The position numbers were made by a program, and so were the translations under genes. From Enterobacter cancerogenus (GTDB lineage: Bacteria > Pseudomonadota > Gammaproteobacteria > Enterobacterales > Enterobacteriaceae): a DNA stretch of 64,000 bases. Location: positions 62,001-126,000 of the forward strand of contig JRUP01000002.1 in the NCBI GenBank assembly GCA_000773965.1, in the 5' to 3' direction. Below, one piece after another: positions 37,348-47,548 of the stretch; position 1 is the first letter of the stretch; the number at the start of each line of letters is the position of its first letter. The notes beneath the pieces were generated by a model that saw only the letters and a list, made by a program, of their open reading frames with translations, searched no databases and was not told the origin of the DNA.

Positions 37348-38154
37348 TCACACAACAGAGGTTTTTCTGACTTTCATCAGATTGAAATAGATGTCCGGTT
37401 GTTTCAACATGAGTTTTTCCATGACACCCTGTGCAGGAAACTGCTCTGAGAAATAGTGAATGGCGTGCCGCACATTATCAGAGAGTTTGTCTGTATGATT
37501 TAAGTCCTGCTGAATCAGGTTCAATAATCCGCCCCTTAAATAACTTTGCCGATAAGCATTCCTTTCAGGCAGATAATGCGTCATTCGGGTCAATTTTTCA
37601 TACTCTTGCATAAACTGTTGATAGCTTAACGTGGCACACTCTTTTTCGTCACTGGCGCTATTTAAGGTATCCAGTACCCAGACGGACTCCGTATTAATCA
37701 ACCCGGCAAGCATCACATCCCGCATGCGATTCAAAGGTGTTGCGGCGTAAACAAGCGCAACACGCAGGATGACGAGGTAATGTTGGCACCAATGCTGCCC
37801 GGTCTGTAACTGCTGAAAGAGTTGTAATGAAGACTGCAATCCCGTTTTAAGGGTGTGCTGAGGGGACAGAGGTTGGATAAAACAGTTCAGCTCAGGACGC
37901 TGATCGTTGCATTTAGCGACCTCCAGCAACAGTGCGTCTGCAGGCGTAAAGCCAGCGGGTGCAAACAGTAAGAAGTCATCCTCATTCAAACCTGCAATCC
38001 TGTCAGGGTCTGTATTGACCAAATTAAAGCGTTGAGAGGTGATAACCGATTGGAGCTCATAGCAGCGAAGGGTTAAATCTGATAGCAGTCGATCTTCTTG
38101 CCCTGCGTTCATCGCTGGGCCAGACACATCGTGATCCGGAGAAAAGCGTTCCAT
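37348..38154 (-). CDS. Unrecognised 268-residue protein
   Basis: I do not recognise this gene. The product is hydrophilic with no signal peptide and no clear membrane helix. It has mixed helical character, several Leu/Gln-rich stretches (for example SSLQLFQQLQTGQHWCQHYL), and four Cys residues. It has a plausible ribosome-binding site (GGGGA) before the ATG at 38154, normal codon structure over its full length, and lies 95 bases before the flippase gene on the same strand. It may belong with the flippase/glycosyltransferase pair, but only position suggests this. Upstream lies 743 bases of A+T-rich DNA, which hints at acquisition by transfer. Confidence 0.75.
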   Translation of the reverse strand: MERFSPDHDVSGPAMNAGQEDRLLSDLTLRCYELQSVITSQRFNLVNTDPDRIAGLNEDDFLLFAPAGFTPADALLLEVAKCNDQRPELNCFIQPLSPQHTLKTGLQSSLQLFQQLQTGQHWCQHYLVILRVALVYAATPLNRMRDVMLAGLINTESVWVLDTLNSASDEKECATLSYQQFMQEYEKLTRMTHYLPERNAYRQSYLRGGLLNLIQQDLNHTDKLSDNVRHAIHYFSEQFPAQGVMEKLMLKQPDIYFNLMKVRKTSVV

Positions 38155-38464
38155 ATTTTATATCCCCAATAAAAGATGAAAACCTGAACCTTTCCCAATG
38201 AAATGCTCAAGTAAAAAATAACAGACAAGCTGATGAAGATTTTTAGCGCAATTAATCTCAACAGATTATAAACAGGCTAAGGGCAGAGAATTCATTTTTT
38301 ATCGGCCTTCCAGACGTCACCCTAATCTTAATTGTTAAAACTTTCTGAACCAGGGCTAAAGCATCGAGAATAAAGATAACAATTTTTAGCCAGAACAGGA
38401 GTAAGGCATGCCTTGTTTTTAATGTTTGCACGCTTTTGGAAACACTTAATCACGAATCAATCCA

Positions 38465-38605
38465 TTATTTACCAGAGTGAAACACCCCTCCTGAAATGAC
38501 TTGCCGCTCAAAAAAAACACTCCGGTGTGTTCGCTCCCCCACTACCCTTTCATTCGTAAAAGAAAAATATTCTTTTATCGTTTGAAAGGTTGATTCATCC
38601 TTCAT
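38465..38605 (-). CDS. possible 46-residue small protein
   Basis: A short ORF starting MKDESTFQTIKEYFSF and ending GGVFHSGK, with GAGAG about 4 bases before its ATG. I recognise no family. It sits in A+T-rich DNA, where chance ORFs are common, and a terminator-like hairpin (38510-38531) lies inside it, which argues against it being translated in full. Confidence 0.2.
   Translation of the reverse strand: MKDESTFQTIKEYFSFTNERVVGERTHRSVFFERQVISGGVFHSGK
38510..38531 (-). terminator. terminator-like hairpin in the A+T-rich region
   Basis: On the minus strand AACAC and GTGTT pair around a 6-base loop and are followed by a run of eight Ts in total. No known gene ends here; a small RNA from the 38.53-38.8 kb region is one possibility. 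Confidence 0.4.
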
Positions 38606-38897
38606 TTTCTCTCTCAAACACTCTATTAATAAGAAACTTCATCCAAATTAATCATTCCCCTGAGTGATACTCACGCCCGTGCTTAAGTGAGAAGCATTCA
38701 CCTCACTGAGTTTTCAGAATATCCTTAGCCCAGAACACGGCATGCCATTCTCATAAATATCTCTCTCCCGCCTATCCCATATTTTGGCTTAAGTTTGCCA
38801 GATAAATCATTTATACCCGTGAGCGCGCTCTGCCAGTATTGAACATATCAGTTCTCAATTTCAGATAATCAATAACTTTCAGTTATAAGGAGTGACC

Positions 38898-39449
38898 ATG
38901 CGGGTTATTACGCTGGCGGGCAGCCCTCGCTTCCCATCGCGCTCTACTGCACTGCTCAGCCTGTGCCAACACGCGTTAGAAGCACGCGGTGTTGAAGTCA
39001 TTCCCTGGAATATTCACAACTTCCAGGCGGACGATCTGCTCTATGCGCGCTTTGACTCCCCAGCCCTCAACGCGTTGAAAGCCGACCTGGCGCTGGCAGA
39101 CGGACTGATTGTTGCCACCCCTATTTATAAAGCTTCATTTTCGGGTGCGCTGAAAACCCTGCTTGATTTACTGCCAGAACGTGCCCTGGAACACAAAGTG
39201 GTGTTGCCATTGGCCAGCGGCGGTAGTGCATCCCATTTACTGGCCGTGGATTACGCGCTCAAGCCGGTATTGAATGCGCTGAAAGCCCAGGAAGTGCTGC
39301 ATGGGGTGTTTGCCACCGATACGCAAATAGTGAATTACGATCGCCAGCCAGAGCTGGATCCACAGCTGACCGATCGCATTGATGATGCGCTCGACACCTT
39401 CTGGCACGCGCTACACCGACGCCATCAACCCTACGCACAAGCGGTATAA
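38898..39449 (+). CDS. ssuE: SsuE, NADPH-dependent FMN reductase
   Basis: A 183-residue flavodoxin-fold reductase that supplies FMNH2 to SsuD. The N-terminal RVITLAGSPRFPSRS is the FMN-phosphate loop, and VATPIYKASFSG in the middle is characteristic of SsuE. The ATG at 38898 has AAGGAG 6 bases upstream; a GTG at 38892 is possible but less likely. It is the first gene of ssuEADCB, which is expected to be induced by sulfate starvation through Cbl/CysB; those sites were not identified. Confidence 0.96.
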   Translation: MRVITLAGSPRFPSRSTALLSLCQHALEARGVEVIPWNIHNFQADDLLYARFDSPALNALKADLALADGLIVATPIYKASFSGALKTLLDLLPERALEHKVVLPLASGGSASHLLAVDYALKPVLNALKAQEVLHGVFATDTQIVNYDRQPELDPQLTDRIDDALDTFWHALHRRHQPYAQAV

Positions 39450-39459
39450 AGGAAGAATT

Positions 39460-40419
39460 ATGAAAAGGATGTTTACGGGTTTACTGCTGCCAGCCTTTGC
39501 TGCGCTATTTGCCCTGAGTGCCAACGCCGTTGCTGCTGATGCCCCGGCGCAACTGCGTGTGGGGTATCAAAAAGGTTCGGTGAGCATGGTGTTAGCAAAA
39601 TCTCACCAGATGCTGGAACAACGTTTCCCCCATACCCATATCAAATGGATTGAATTTCCCGCGGGCCCGCAGATGCTGGAGGCGCTGAATGTCGATAGCA
39701 TTGATTTGGGCAGCACCGGCGATATCCCACCGCTGTTTGCCCAGGCAGCAGGCGCGGACCTGCTGTATGTCGGTTCCGAACCACCGAAACCTCAGGCTGA
39801 GGTGATTCTGGTGCCCAAAGACAGCCCGATTAAGCGTGTTGCCGATTTGAAAGGTCATAAAGTGGCCTTTCAGAAGGGCTCCAGTTCACACAACTTATTG
39901 TTGCGTGCGCTGGAGCAGGCTGGCCTGAGCTTTAAAGATATCCAGCCCACCTATCTGACCCCCGCCGATGCGCGAGCCGCTTTCCAGCAGGGCGATGTCG
40001 ATGCCTGGGCTATTTGGGATCCCTACTACTCTGCCGCCTTACTGCAAGGCAACGTGCGCGTACTGGCTGATGGCAGCAAGCTCAACCAGACCGGTTCCTT
40101 CTATTTAGCCACACGCAAATATGCCGAAGCCAACGGTCCATTTATCCAGCAAGTGCTGCAAACCTTCAGCGATGCTGACGCGCTCACCCGCAGCCAACGC
40201 AAGCAAAGTATTGATCTGCTGGCACAAGCGATGGGCTTACCCAAGCCGGTGATTGCCAGCTATCTCGACCATCGTCCACCCACCACGATTACGCCGGTCA
40301 GCGCACATACTGCGCAGGCCCAACAGCAAACGGCCGACCTGTTTTATGCCAATCATTTGATGCCGGTAAAAGTGAACATCACTGACCGCATCTGGCATCC
40401 ACAGTCCGCCCAGCCATAA
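39460..40419 (+). CDS. ssuA: SsuA, periplasmic aliphatic sulfonate-binding protein
   Basis: A 319-residue solute-binding protein with a signal peptide (about 1-26, ending NAVAA or VAA). The ligand-binding core contains LRVGYQKGSVSMVLAKS, LGSTGDIPPLFAQAAGADL and VDAWAIWDPYYSAALLQG, all typical of sulfonate/nitrate/taurine binders. The ATG at 39460 follows AAAGGAAG. It is the second gene of the ssu operon, 10 bases after ssuE. Confidence 0.96.
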   Translation: MKRMFTGLLLPAFAALFALSANAVAADAPAQLRVGYQKGSVSMVLAKSHQMLEQRFPHTHIKWIEFPAGPQMLEALNVDSIDLGSTGDIPPLFAQAAGADLLYVGSEPPKPQAEVILVPKDSPIKRVADLKGHKVAFQKGSSSHNLLLRALEQAGLSFKDIQPTYLTPADARAAFQQGDVDAWAIWDPYYSAALLQGNVRVLADGSKLNQTGSFYLATRKYAEANGPFIQQVLQTFSDADALTRSQRKQSIDLLAQAMGLPKPVIASYLDHRPPTTITPVSAHTAQAQQQTADLFYANHLMPVKVNITDRIWHPQSAQP

Positions 40420-40430
40420 GGAATTGAATC

Positions 40431-41576
40431 ATGAGCATATCCGTATTTTGGTTTCTCCCCACCCACGGTGATGGGCACTATCTTGGCACCGCCGAAGGTT
40501 CGCGTCCTGTCGATCACGGTTATCTGCAGCAGATTGCTCAGGCCGCCGATCGCCTTGGCTTTGGCGGCGTGCTGATCCCCACCGGCCGCTCCTGCGAAGA
40601 TGCCTGGCTGGTGGCCGCGTCACTGATTCCGGTGACGCAACGTTTGCGCTTTCTGGTGGCGCTGCGTCCGGGCGTGATTTCACCGACGCAGGCAGCGCGC
40701 CAGGCCGCGACGCTGGATCGTCTGTCCAACGGGCGCGCGCTGTTTAACCTGGTCACAGGCGGCGATCCTGAAGAGCTGGCGGGGGACGGCGTGTTCCTCG
40801 ATCATCGGGAGCGTTATGAAGAATCAGCGGAGTTCACCCGCGTATGGCGTCGCGTTTCAGAAGGTGAAACCGTGGATTACGAGGGTAAACACGTCAAAGT
40901 GCGCGGTGCACGCCTGATGTTTAAACCGGTACAACAGCCACGTCCACCGCTGTGGTTTGGCGGTTCATCCGATGCCGCGCAGGATCTCGCCGCTGAGCAG
41001 GTCGATGTTTATCTCACCTGGGGCGAGCCCCCGGCATTAGTCAAAGAGAAAATTGATCAAGTGCGTGCCAAAGCGGCGGCACAGGGCCGTAAAGTGCGCT
41101 TTGGCATTCGTCTGCACGTCATCGTGCGTGAAACCAATGAAGAAGCCTGGCAGGCAGCGGATCGCCTGATTGCTCATCTCGACGATGCCACTATTGCCAA
41201 AGCGCAGGCGGCCTTTGCCCGTACCGATTCTGTCGGACAACAGCGCATGGCTGCGCTGCATGGTGGCCGCCGTGACAAGCTGGAGATCAGCCCGAACCTG
41301 TGGGCAGGCGTGGGTTTGGTGCGTGGCGGTGCCGGTACTGCGCTGGTGGGCGATGGCCCAACCGTGGCTGCACGTATGCAGGAGTACAGCGACCTCGGCA
41401 TCGAGACCTTTATTCTCTCAGGTTATCCGCATCTTGAAGAAGCCTATCGTGTCGGTGAGCTACTGTTCCCACACCTTGATTTGGCCATCCCAGAAGTGCC
41501 GAAACCTCGTGTGGTGCAAGCGCACGGTGAAGCGGTAGCCAATGATTTCACCCCGCAGAAAGTGTCTCAGAGCTAA
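40431..41576 (+). CDS. ssuD: SsuD, FMNH2-dependent alkanesulfonate monooxygenase
   Basis: A 381-residue luciferase-like TIM-barrel enzyme that splits alkanesulfonates into aldehyde and sulfite. Conserved parts include [14 protein letters not shown] at the start, the Cys in [10 protein letters not shown] (about residue 54), and [16 protein letters not shown]. The length equals E. coli SsuD. It is 11 bases after ssuA. SsuE provides the reduced flavin. Confidence 0.97.
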   Translation: MSISVFWFLPTHGDGHYLGTAEGSRPVDHGYLQQIAQAADRLGFGGVLIPTGRSCEDAWLVAASLIPVTQRLRFLVALRPGVISPTQAARQAATLDRLSNGRALFNLVTGGDPEELAGDGVFLDHRERYEESAEFTRVWRRVSEGETVDYEGKHVKVRGARLMFKPVQQPRPPLWFGGSSDAAQDLAAEQVDVYLTWGEPPALVKEKIDQVRAKAAAQGRKVRFGIRLHVIVRETNEEAWQAADRLIAHLDDATIAKAQAAFARTDSVGQQRMAALHGGRRDKLEISPNLWAGVGLVRGGAGTALVGDGPTVAARMQEYSDLGIETFILSGYPHLEEAYRVGELLFPHLDLAIPEVPKPRVVQAHGEAVANDFTPQKVSQS

Positions 41577-41586
41577 GGAGTTCAGG

Positions 41587-42375
41587 ATGGCAAAGTTTCA
41601 AAAACAGCTGAGTAATGCCCTGCTGCCCTGGGCATTACCAGTGCTACTGGTCGCGGTATGGCAGCTGGCTTCACAGGTGGGTTGGCTTTCAACGCGTATC
41701 CTGCCGTCACCCGAAAACATCATCATTACCTTTTGGAAACTGACGGTAAGTGGTGAACTGTGGCAAAACCTCGCCATCAGTGGTTGGCGCGCGGCGATTG
41801 GTTTTGCTATTGGCGGATCGATCGGTCTGGTGCTCGGCTTGATCACTGGCACCTCACGCGTGGGTGAGCGCTTGCTGGATACTTCGGTACAGATGCTGCG
41901 CAACGTGCCGCACCTAGCACTGATCCCGCTGGTGATTCTGTGGTTTGGCATCGATGAGTCAGCCAAGATTTTCCTGGTGGCACTCGGTACCTTATTCCCG
42001 ATTTACCTCAACACTTATCACGGTATCCGTAATATTGATCGTGGTCTGGTGGAGATGGCCCGCAGTTATGGTCTTTCTGGCTGGAGTCTGTTTATTCAGG
42101 TGATTCTGCCAGGTGCGCTGCCTTCGATCATGGTGGGCGTACGCTTTGCCCTCGGCCTGATGTGGCTGACGCTGATTGTGGCTGAAACTATCTCGGCCAA
42201 CTCTGGCATTGGCTATCTGGCGATGAACGCACGCGAATTCCTGCAAACCGATGTGGTGGTGGTCGCCATCATTCTCTATGCGCTGCTCGGCAAACTGGCC
42301 GATGTCGCCGCTCAACTGCTGGAGCGCGTATGGCTGCGCTGGCATCCGGCTTATCAATTGAAGGAGAACGCATGA
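41587..42375 (+). CDS. ssuC: SsuC, sulfonate ABC transporter permease
   Basis: A 262-residue inner-membrane permease with about six membrane helices. The EAA loop that touches the ATPase is visible as [20 protein letters not shown] (about 160-179). The ATG at 41587 follows AAGGAG and fits E. coli; an upstream extension to 41542 would overlap ssuD. Its TGA overlaps the ssuB ATG by 4 bases. Confidence 0.96.
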   Translation: MAKFQKQLSNALLPWALPVLLVAVWQLASQVGWLSTRILPSPENIIITFWKLTVSGELWQNLAISGWRAAIGFAIGGSIGLVLGLITGTSRVGERLLDTSVQMLRNVPHLALIPLVILWFGIDESAKIFLVALGTLFPIYLNTYHGIRNIDRGLVEMARSYGLSGWSLFIQVILPGALPSIMVGVRFALGLMWLTLIVAETISANSGIGYLAMNAREFLQTDVVVVAIILYALLGKLADVAAQLLERVWLRWHPAYQLKENA

Positions 42376-43163
42376 GCAACGCAACTTTAAGCCCCTCGCG
42401 ACTGAACAGCGGCACCCCGGTTGGCGTTAACGGCGTCAGCAAGCAATATGGTGATCGCACCATCCTTAACAACATCAATCTGCATATCCCGGCAGGGCAG
42501 TTTGTTGCGGTAGTGGGCCGCAGCGGGTGCGGTAAAAGCACCCTGCTGCGCCTGCTGGCGGGACTGGAATCCACTTCGCGCGGTGAGCTGCTGGCAGGCA
42601 CTGCGCCGTTAGCGCAAGCACGCGAAGACACGCGTCTCATGTTCCAGGATGCACGTCTGCTGCCGTGGAAAAAAGTTATCGATAATGTGGGCCTGGGTTT
42701 AAAGGGGCGTGAATGGCGGGCTGCCGCACTGGAAGCTCTGGAGGCGGTGGGTTTAGCCGAACGCGCTAACGAGTGGCCAGCGGCACTATCGGGTGGGCAA
42801 AAGCAGCGTGTGGCGCTGGCTCGCGCGTTGATTCATCGACCCGGTTTATTGCTGCTGGATGAACCCCTCGGAGCGCTGGATGCACTGACGCGTATTGAGA
42901 TGCAGGGGTTGATTGAATCGCTATGGCAACAACATAACTTCACGGTGTTGCTGGTTACCCATGATGTCAGTGAAGCCGTGGCGATGGCCGATCGTGTGTT
43001 GCTGATCGAAGAGGGGCAGATTGGGCTGGATTTAACCGTGGACCTCGCGCGACCTCGTCGACGTGGATCGGCGCGACTGGCGGAACTTGAAGCAGAAGTC
43101 CTGGATCGTGTGATGAAGCGCAGTCCGACAGATCAGCCGCTGAAATTCGCCCAGCAGCGTTAG
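42372..43163 (+). CDS. ssuB: SsuB, sulfonate ABC transporter ATPase
   Basis: A 263-residue ATPase with Walker [10 protein letters not shown] (about 52-60), signature [15 protein letters not shown], Walker [13 protein letters not shown] and the switch His in [10 protein letters not shown]. It starts in ATGA overlap with ssuC. The stop codon TAG lies at the very edge of a 13-copy hexamer repeat (next entry), whose first base is the G of the stop. The C-terminal end (after about 245) is variable in this family. Confidence 0.97.
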   Translation: MSNATLSPSRLNSGTPVGVNGVSKQYGDRTILNNINLHIPAGQFVAVVGRSGCGKSTLLRLLAGLESTSRGELLAGTAPLAQAREDTRLMFQDARLLPWKKVIDNVGLGLKGREWRAAALEALEAVGLAERANEWPAALSGGQKQRVALARALIHRPGLLLLDEPLGALDALTRIEMQGLIESLWQQHNFTVLLVTHDVSEAVAMADRVLLIEEGQIGLDLTVDLARPRRRGSARLAELEAEVLDRVMKRSPTDQPLKFAQQR

Positions 43164-43240
43164 TCGAAGTCGAAGTCGAAGTCGAAGTCGAAGTCGAAGT
43201 CGAGGTCGAGGTCGAGGTCGAGGTCGAGGTCGAGGTCGAA
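43163..43240. repeat. tandem hexamer array (GTCGAA x6, GTCGAG x6, GTCGAA x1)
   Basis: Thirteen uninterrupted 6-base units. The first six are GTCGAA, the next six GTCGAG, the last GTCGAA. The array begins on the last base of the ssuB stop codon and lies within the probable 3' end of the ssu transcript. Such arrays usually grow and shrink by slipped-strand replication; the clean two-block structure suggests recent expansion of each unit. Confidence 0.97.
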
Positions 43241-43293
43241 CGGGATATTGCCACTGTCACTCCGGGCAACCAGAGAAAGTGGCAGCGAGTTCA

Positions 43294-43327
43294 GCAAAAA
43301 AAGCCGCATCATCGTGATGCGGCTTTT
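43294..43327. terminator. bidirectional terminator between ssuB and pepN
   Basis: AAAAAA, an AGCCGCATCA/TGATGCGGCT stem with a 2-4-base loop, and TTTT. It serves the convergent ssu operon and pepN. Confidence 0.92.
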
Positions 43328-43333
43328 ACCTTA

Positions 43334-45949
43334 TCAGGCATTCAACGCTTTGGTGATCTTCTCGTACAGATCGCCCGACAGCTTATCCAGCCCTTTCAGG
43401 GTTTCCAGCGCCTGACGCATCAGCGCCTGACGACCGGCATCGTAACGCTTCAAGCGAATCAGCGGCTCAATCATGCGCGCAGCAACTTGCGGATTACGTG
43501 TGTTGAGGTCGGTCAGCATCTCTACCAGGAACTGATAGCCACTGCCATCTTTGGCATGGAATGCCGCTGGATTACCCGAGGCAAAGGCACCAATCAGAGA
43601 GCGGATACGGTTCGGGTTGCCCATGGTGAAAGAGCGGTGATTGAGCAGCTTACGCACATTACTCAACACATCCTCCGCTGGACTGGTCGCCTGCAATACA
43701 AACCATTTATCCATCACCAGACCATCCTGATGCCACTTCTCATCATAAGCCTCAAGTAAGGCTTCACGGCAAGGCAACTGTGCAGCCACCGCCGCCGAGA
43801 GCGCCGCCAGCGCATCCGTCATATTGTTGGCATTATGGTACTGCGCCTGCACCAGCTTATCCGCTTGCTCCACATCAGCGAACGCCAGATAGCTCAGGCA
43901 GACATTTTTCAATGCACGCTTGCCGATTTCCGCATGCTCAACCTTATATTCGTGACTCTGATTCGCCAGATACACCGCATACAGTTCATCGCTCAGTTCG
44001 GTTGCCAGCGCATGCACCAGCGCCGCACGCACCGCAGAAATCGCCAGCGGATCGATCACTTCAAACAGCTCGGCGATTTCATTCTCGCCAGGCAGTGACA
44101 AAATCAACGCGGTTAACGCCGGATCGCCCTGCTCTTCCAGTAACACCGCGCGGAAGGCATCCGCCACGTGCAACGGCAGCGACAGCGGTTGTCCCTGCTG
44201 ATGGCGCGCGACATTCAGACGGATATAAGTCGCCAGCAAACTTTGCGCCGCATCCCAGCGCGAGAAATCGTTGCGGGCGTGGCGCATCAGGAAGGTGAGC
44301 TGCGCATCGCTCCATTTATAATCGAGCTTCACCGGCGCCGAGAATTCACGCAGCAGCGAAGGCACCGGCTGGAAATGCACGTTATCGAAGATGAAAGTCT
44401 GGAACTCTTCGGTGACATTCAGCACGTGATGCACCGGATGGCCGTTGTGCTGCAGCGGAATCACCTTGCCTTCGTTATCGTACAATTCGATATCCAGCGG
44501 GATATGCAGCGGCAGCTTCTCTTTCTGTTCGGCCGTCGGTGGCGTGTGTTGTGTCACGTGCAGCGTGTACTGCTCCAGTTCAGGATTGTAGTCGTCACGC
44601 ACCGTCAGCACCGGCGTACCGGCCTGGCTATACCAGCGACGGAACTGTGACAGATCAACATTGGAGGCATCTTCCATCGCCTGCACAAAATCGTCGCAGG
44701 TGGCCGCACTACCATCGTGACGCTCAAAATAGAGCTGCATGCCTTTCTGGAAATTTGCTTCGCCGAGCAGGGTATGCATCATGCGAATCACTTCAGAGCC
44801 CTTTTCGTAGACCGTTAGGGTATAGAAGTTGTTCATCTCGATCACCTGATCCGGGCGGATCGGGTGCGCCATTGGGCTGGCATCTTCGGCAAACTGTGCG
44901 CCGCGCATCACGCGTACGTTGTCGATGCGGTTAACCGCACGCGAGCCGAGGTCAGAGCTAAACTCCTGGTCGCGGAACACGGTTAGGCCCTCTTTCAGGC
45001 TGAGCTGGAACCAGTCACGGCAGGTGACGCGGTTACCGGTCCAGTTATGGAAGTATTCGTGACCAATCACCGCCTCAATACCGAGATAATCTTTATCAGT
45101 GGCGGTCTCGGCTTTCGCCAGCACATATTTGGAGTTGAAGACGTTGAGGCCTTTGTTCTCCATTGCGCCCATATTGAAGAAATCCACCGCGACGATCATA
45201 AAGATGTCGAGGTCATATTCGAGGTTAAAGCGCTCTTCATCCCATTTCATGCTGGCTTTCAAAGAGGTCATCGCCCAGTCGGCACGATCGAGATTGCCAC
45301 GATCGACGAAGATCTCCAGGGCCACATCACGACCGGAACGCGTGGTAAAGCTGTCGCGCAGCACGTCGAAATCGCCCGCCACCAGCGCAAACAGATAGCA
45401 CGGTTTCGGGAACGGATCCTGCCACTTCACCCAGTGGCGACCATCTTCATGACGACCGCTCTCTATTTTATTGCCGTTGGAGAGCAGGAACGGATATTTT
45501 GCCGCATCGGCAATGATGGTGGTGGTAAAGCGCGCCAGCACGTCCGGGCGATCCAGATACCAGGTAATATGGCGGAAACCTTCCGCTTCACACTGGGTAC
45601 AGAGTGCATCACCAGATTTGTACAACCCTTCCAGCGCGGTGTTGGTATCCGGATGGATGTCATTAATTATGGTCAGTGTAAAGTTGTCGGGCAGTTGGCT
45701 AATGACCAGAGCACCCCCTTCTTCACGATAATGTGACCACGGATGGTCATCCACCGCCAGCGACACCAGCGTGAGGTCTTCGCCATCCAGACGCAGTTCG
45801 GCATCCGCAGCACCGAGACGTTTCACCTGGCTCACCGCCGTCACGCGCGTGCTGGCGGCATCGAGGTCAAAAGTCAGGTCGATATCGGTGATGGTGTAAT
45901 CCGGCGCACGGTAGTCGTGGCGATATTTGATTTGCGGCTGTTGCGTCAT
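43334..45949 (-). CDS. pepN: PepN, aminopeptidase N
   Basis: An 871-residue M1-family zinc aminopeptidase. The exopeptidase motif GAMEN and the zinc site [10 protein letters not shown] with the downstream Glu ([12 protein letters not shown]) are present at the usual positions (about 260-325). The N-terminal [20 protein letters not shown] fits E. coli PepN, so the ATG at 45949 is chosen over 45964; it has AAGGA upstream. It removes N-terminal residues from peptides and is a main peptidase of cytosolic protein turnover. It is divergent from pncB. Confidence 0.97.
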   Translation of the reverse strand: MTQQPQIKYRHDYRAPDYTITDIDLTFDLDAASTRVTAVSQVKRLGAADAELRLDGEDLTLVSLAVDDHPWSHYREEGGALVISQLPDNFTLTIINDIHPDTNTALEGLYKSGDALCTQCEAEGFRHITWYLDRPDVLARFTTTIIADAAKYPFLLSNGNKIESGRHEDGRHWVKWQDPFPKPCYLFALVAGDFDVLRDSFTTRSGRDVALEIFVDRGNLDRADWAMTSLKASMKWDEERFNLEYDLDIFMIVAVDFFNMGAMENKGLNVFNSKYVLAKAETATDKDYLGIEAVIGHEYFHNWTGNRVTCRDWFQLSLKEGLTVFRDQEFSSDLGSRAVNRIDNVRVMRGAQFAEDASPMAHPIRPDQVIEMNNFYTLTVYEKGSEVIRMMHTLLGEANFQKGMQLYFERHDGSAATCDDFVQAMEDASNVDLSQFRRWYSQAGTPVLTVRDDYNPELEQYTLHVTQHTPPTAEQKEKLPLHIPLDIELYDNEGKVIPLQHNGHPVHHVLNVTEEFQTFIFDNVHFQPVPSLLREFSAPVKLDYKWSDAQLTFLMRHARNDFSRWDAAQSLLATYIRLNVARHQQGQPLSLPLHVADAFRAVLLEEQGDPALTALILSLPGENEIAELFEVIDPLAISAVRAALVHALATELSDELYAVYLANQSHEYKVEHAEIGKRALKNVCLSYLAFADVEQADKLVQAQYHNANNMTDALAALSAAVAAQLPCREALLEAYDEKWHQDGLVMDKWFVLQATSPAEDVLSNVRKLLNHRSFTMGNPNRIRSLIGAFASGNPAAFHAKDGSGYQFLVEMLTDLNTRNPQVAARMIEPLIRLKRYDAGRQALMRQALETLKGLDKLSGDLYEKITKALNA

Positions 45950-46193
45950 AAGTCCTTCTCGCATCGTTAATATGTTGACCCGTCAAAGTCTAAGCGGGTT
46001 GTGCCTTCGTTGCCACGCACAATGCGTGCCTTTGCTGAAAAGGCTACAATTCATTAACAATGGCACAAATGACCCTCGACCTGCCACCCGCAATTATGGT
46101 GTGATCGCGGTCATTACTGTTTTATACTCCTGCGTCTTTATGACTTTGTTGACACCGGGCTCTGCTCCGCGGAAGAGGATGCTGAAACGCACC

Positions 46194-47399
46194 ATGACTG
46201 GACATGCTTCCCCGATTTTGACCACGCTGCTTGATACCGATGCGTATAAGCTTCATATGCAGCAGGCCGTTTATCATCGTTATTACGATGTCCCGGTTAC
46301 GGCAGAATTTCGCTGTCGCGGCGATGAATTGCTCGGCCAGTATGCCGATGAGATTCGTGCGCAACTCGATACGCTGCCTTCCCTTGCCCTGAGCGACAAC
46401 GAATATCACTATCTCAGCGGCTTACCTTTCTTTGAATCCGATTACCTCAACTGGCTGCGCCAATTCCGCTTTGATCCCTCTCAGGTCAGAGTGCGCAATG
46501 AGAATGGCCGTCTGTCTCTTCAGATCAGCGGGCCATGGCGCGAAGTTATTCTTTGGGAAGTGCCGCTGCTGGCGCTGATCAGTGAAGTGGTGCATCGCCA
46601 TCGCACACCGGAGATCGGTGTGGAACAAGCGGTCACTCAATTGCAGCAGAAGCTGGTCGATTTCCGTCAGCAGGTGGGCGATCTCGATATGTCTCGCTTC
46701 CAGCTGATGGATTTTGGTACCCGTCGCCGCTACTCCAAAGCGGTTCAGGAAGCGATCGTCAGTACGTTAAAAGCGGAGTTCCCGTGGTTAGTGGGCACCA
46801 GCAATTACGATCTCGCCCGGCGCTTACAGCTCAATCCGGTGGGCACTCAGGCCCACGAGTGGTTCCAGGCACATCAACAGATCAGCCCGGTGCTGGCGAA
46901 TAGCCAACGCGCGGCGCTGCAATCCTGGCTGGATGAGTATGATGACCAACTCGGTATCGCGTTGACAGACTGCATCACCATGGATGCCTTCCTGCGTGAT
47001 TTCGGCCCGGGCTTTGCCCATCGCTATCAGGGTTTGCGCCATGACTCGGGGGATCCCGTGGAATGGGGTGAAAAAGCCATTGCGCACTATCAGCGTCTGG
47101 ATATCGATCCGAAGAGTAAAACGTTGGTGTTCTCAGATAACCTCAATCTGGATAAAGCGCTGGCGTTATATCGTCACTTTGGTCAACGCGCCAACGTGGT
47201 ATTTGGCATTGGTACGCGCCTGACCTGTGATATTACTGGCGTCACACCACTGAACATCGTGATTAAACTGGTGAGCTGTAATGGCAAACCGGTGGCGAAA
47301 CTCTCTGACAGCCCAGGCAAAACTATCTGCCAGGACAAAGCCTTCGTGCGCGCCCTGCGTAAAGCATTCGACCTCCCTCTGGTGAAAAGAGCCAGCTAA
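46194..47399 (+). CDS. pncB: PncB, nicotinate phosphoribosyltransferase
   Basis: A 401-residue enzyme that makes nicotinate mononucleotide from nicotinate and PRPP with ATP hydrolysis, the first step of NAD salvage. Conserved stretches include [15 protein letters not shown] near the start, [10 protein letters not shown], and [15 protein letters not shown]. The ATG at 46194 aligns with the E. coli start (MTQFASP compared with MTGHASP). Its ribosome-binding site is weak, and an in-frame ATG at 46179 is possible. The long open frame back to 45927 is not coding. Confidence 0.96.
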   Translation: MTGHASPILTTLLDTDAYKLHMQQAVYHRYYDVPVTAEFRCRGDELLGQYADEIRAQLDTLPSLALSDNEYHYLSGLPFFESDYLNWLRQFRFDPSQVRVRNENGRLSLQISGPWREVILWEVPLLALISEVVHRHRTPEIGVEQAVTQLQQKLVDFRQQVGDLDMSRFQLMDFGTRRRYSKAVQEAIVSTLKAEFPWLVGTSNYDLARRLQLNPVGTQAHEWFQAHQQISPVLANSQRAALQSWLDEYDDQLGIALTDCITMDAFLRDFGPGFAHRYQGLRHDSGDPVEWGEKAIAHYQRLDIDPKSKTLVFSDNLNLDKALALYRHFGQRANVVFGIGTRLTCDITGVTPLNIVIKLVSCNGKPVAKLSDSPGKTICQDKAFVRALRKAFDLPLVKRAS

Positions 47400-47497
47400 T
47401 CATGGATGCAGGGTGCCCGCACCCTGCTCTTTCAAAACAAATCTCCCTTTTTCCCCTGCAAAATTGCTTGTTTCCTGATGGCTCGCAAGTAACATAG

Positions 47498-47520
47498 CAA
47501 AACCCCGAAATGGGGCTTTT
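47498..47520 (+). terminator. pncB terminator
   Basis: A short CCCC/GGGG stem with flanking A and T runs (AAAA before, CTTTT after), between pncB and asnS. Confidence 0.6.
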
Positions 47521-47548
47521 ATCCACTTCTATATATAGAGAGATATTT

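Larger units (their letters stand above)
38155..38897. other. A+T-rich intergenic region upstream of ssuE
   Basis: 743 bases without a convincing gene. Two 60-base stretches counted by hand are about one-third G+C, far lower than the flanking genes. It must contain the ssu promoter near its right end and the promoter of the 268-residue gene at its left end; I could not assign either. It also holds a weak 46-codon ORF and a hairpin (separate entries). Confidence 0.7.

Noticed and set aside
43163..43240. CRISPR array
   Set aside because: Units are 6 bases with no spacers; it is a microsatellite. No cas genes are in the window.
42967..43269. Minus-strand ORF with a run of Ser-Thr dipeptides
   Set aside because: It is the hexamer array read on the other strand and extends into antisense of ssuB; no ribosome-binding site or family.
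45047..45736. 229-codon ORF antisense to pepN
   Set aside because: Same reason: long antisense open frame in a G+C-rich conserved gene, without a family or ribosome-binding site.
45927..46193. N-terminal extension of pncB
   Set aside because: The open frame overlaps the divergent pepN start; similarity to PncB begins at the ATG at 46194.
47460..47548. A T-box or amino-acid attenuator before asnS
   Set aside because: The hairpin here is a short terminator for pncB; there is no leader peptide with Asn codons, and T-boxes are not expected in enterobacteria.
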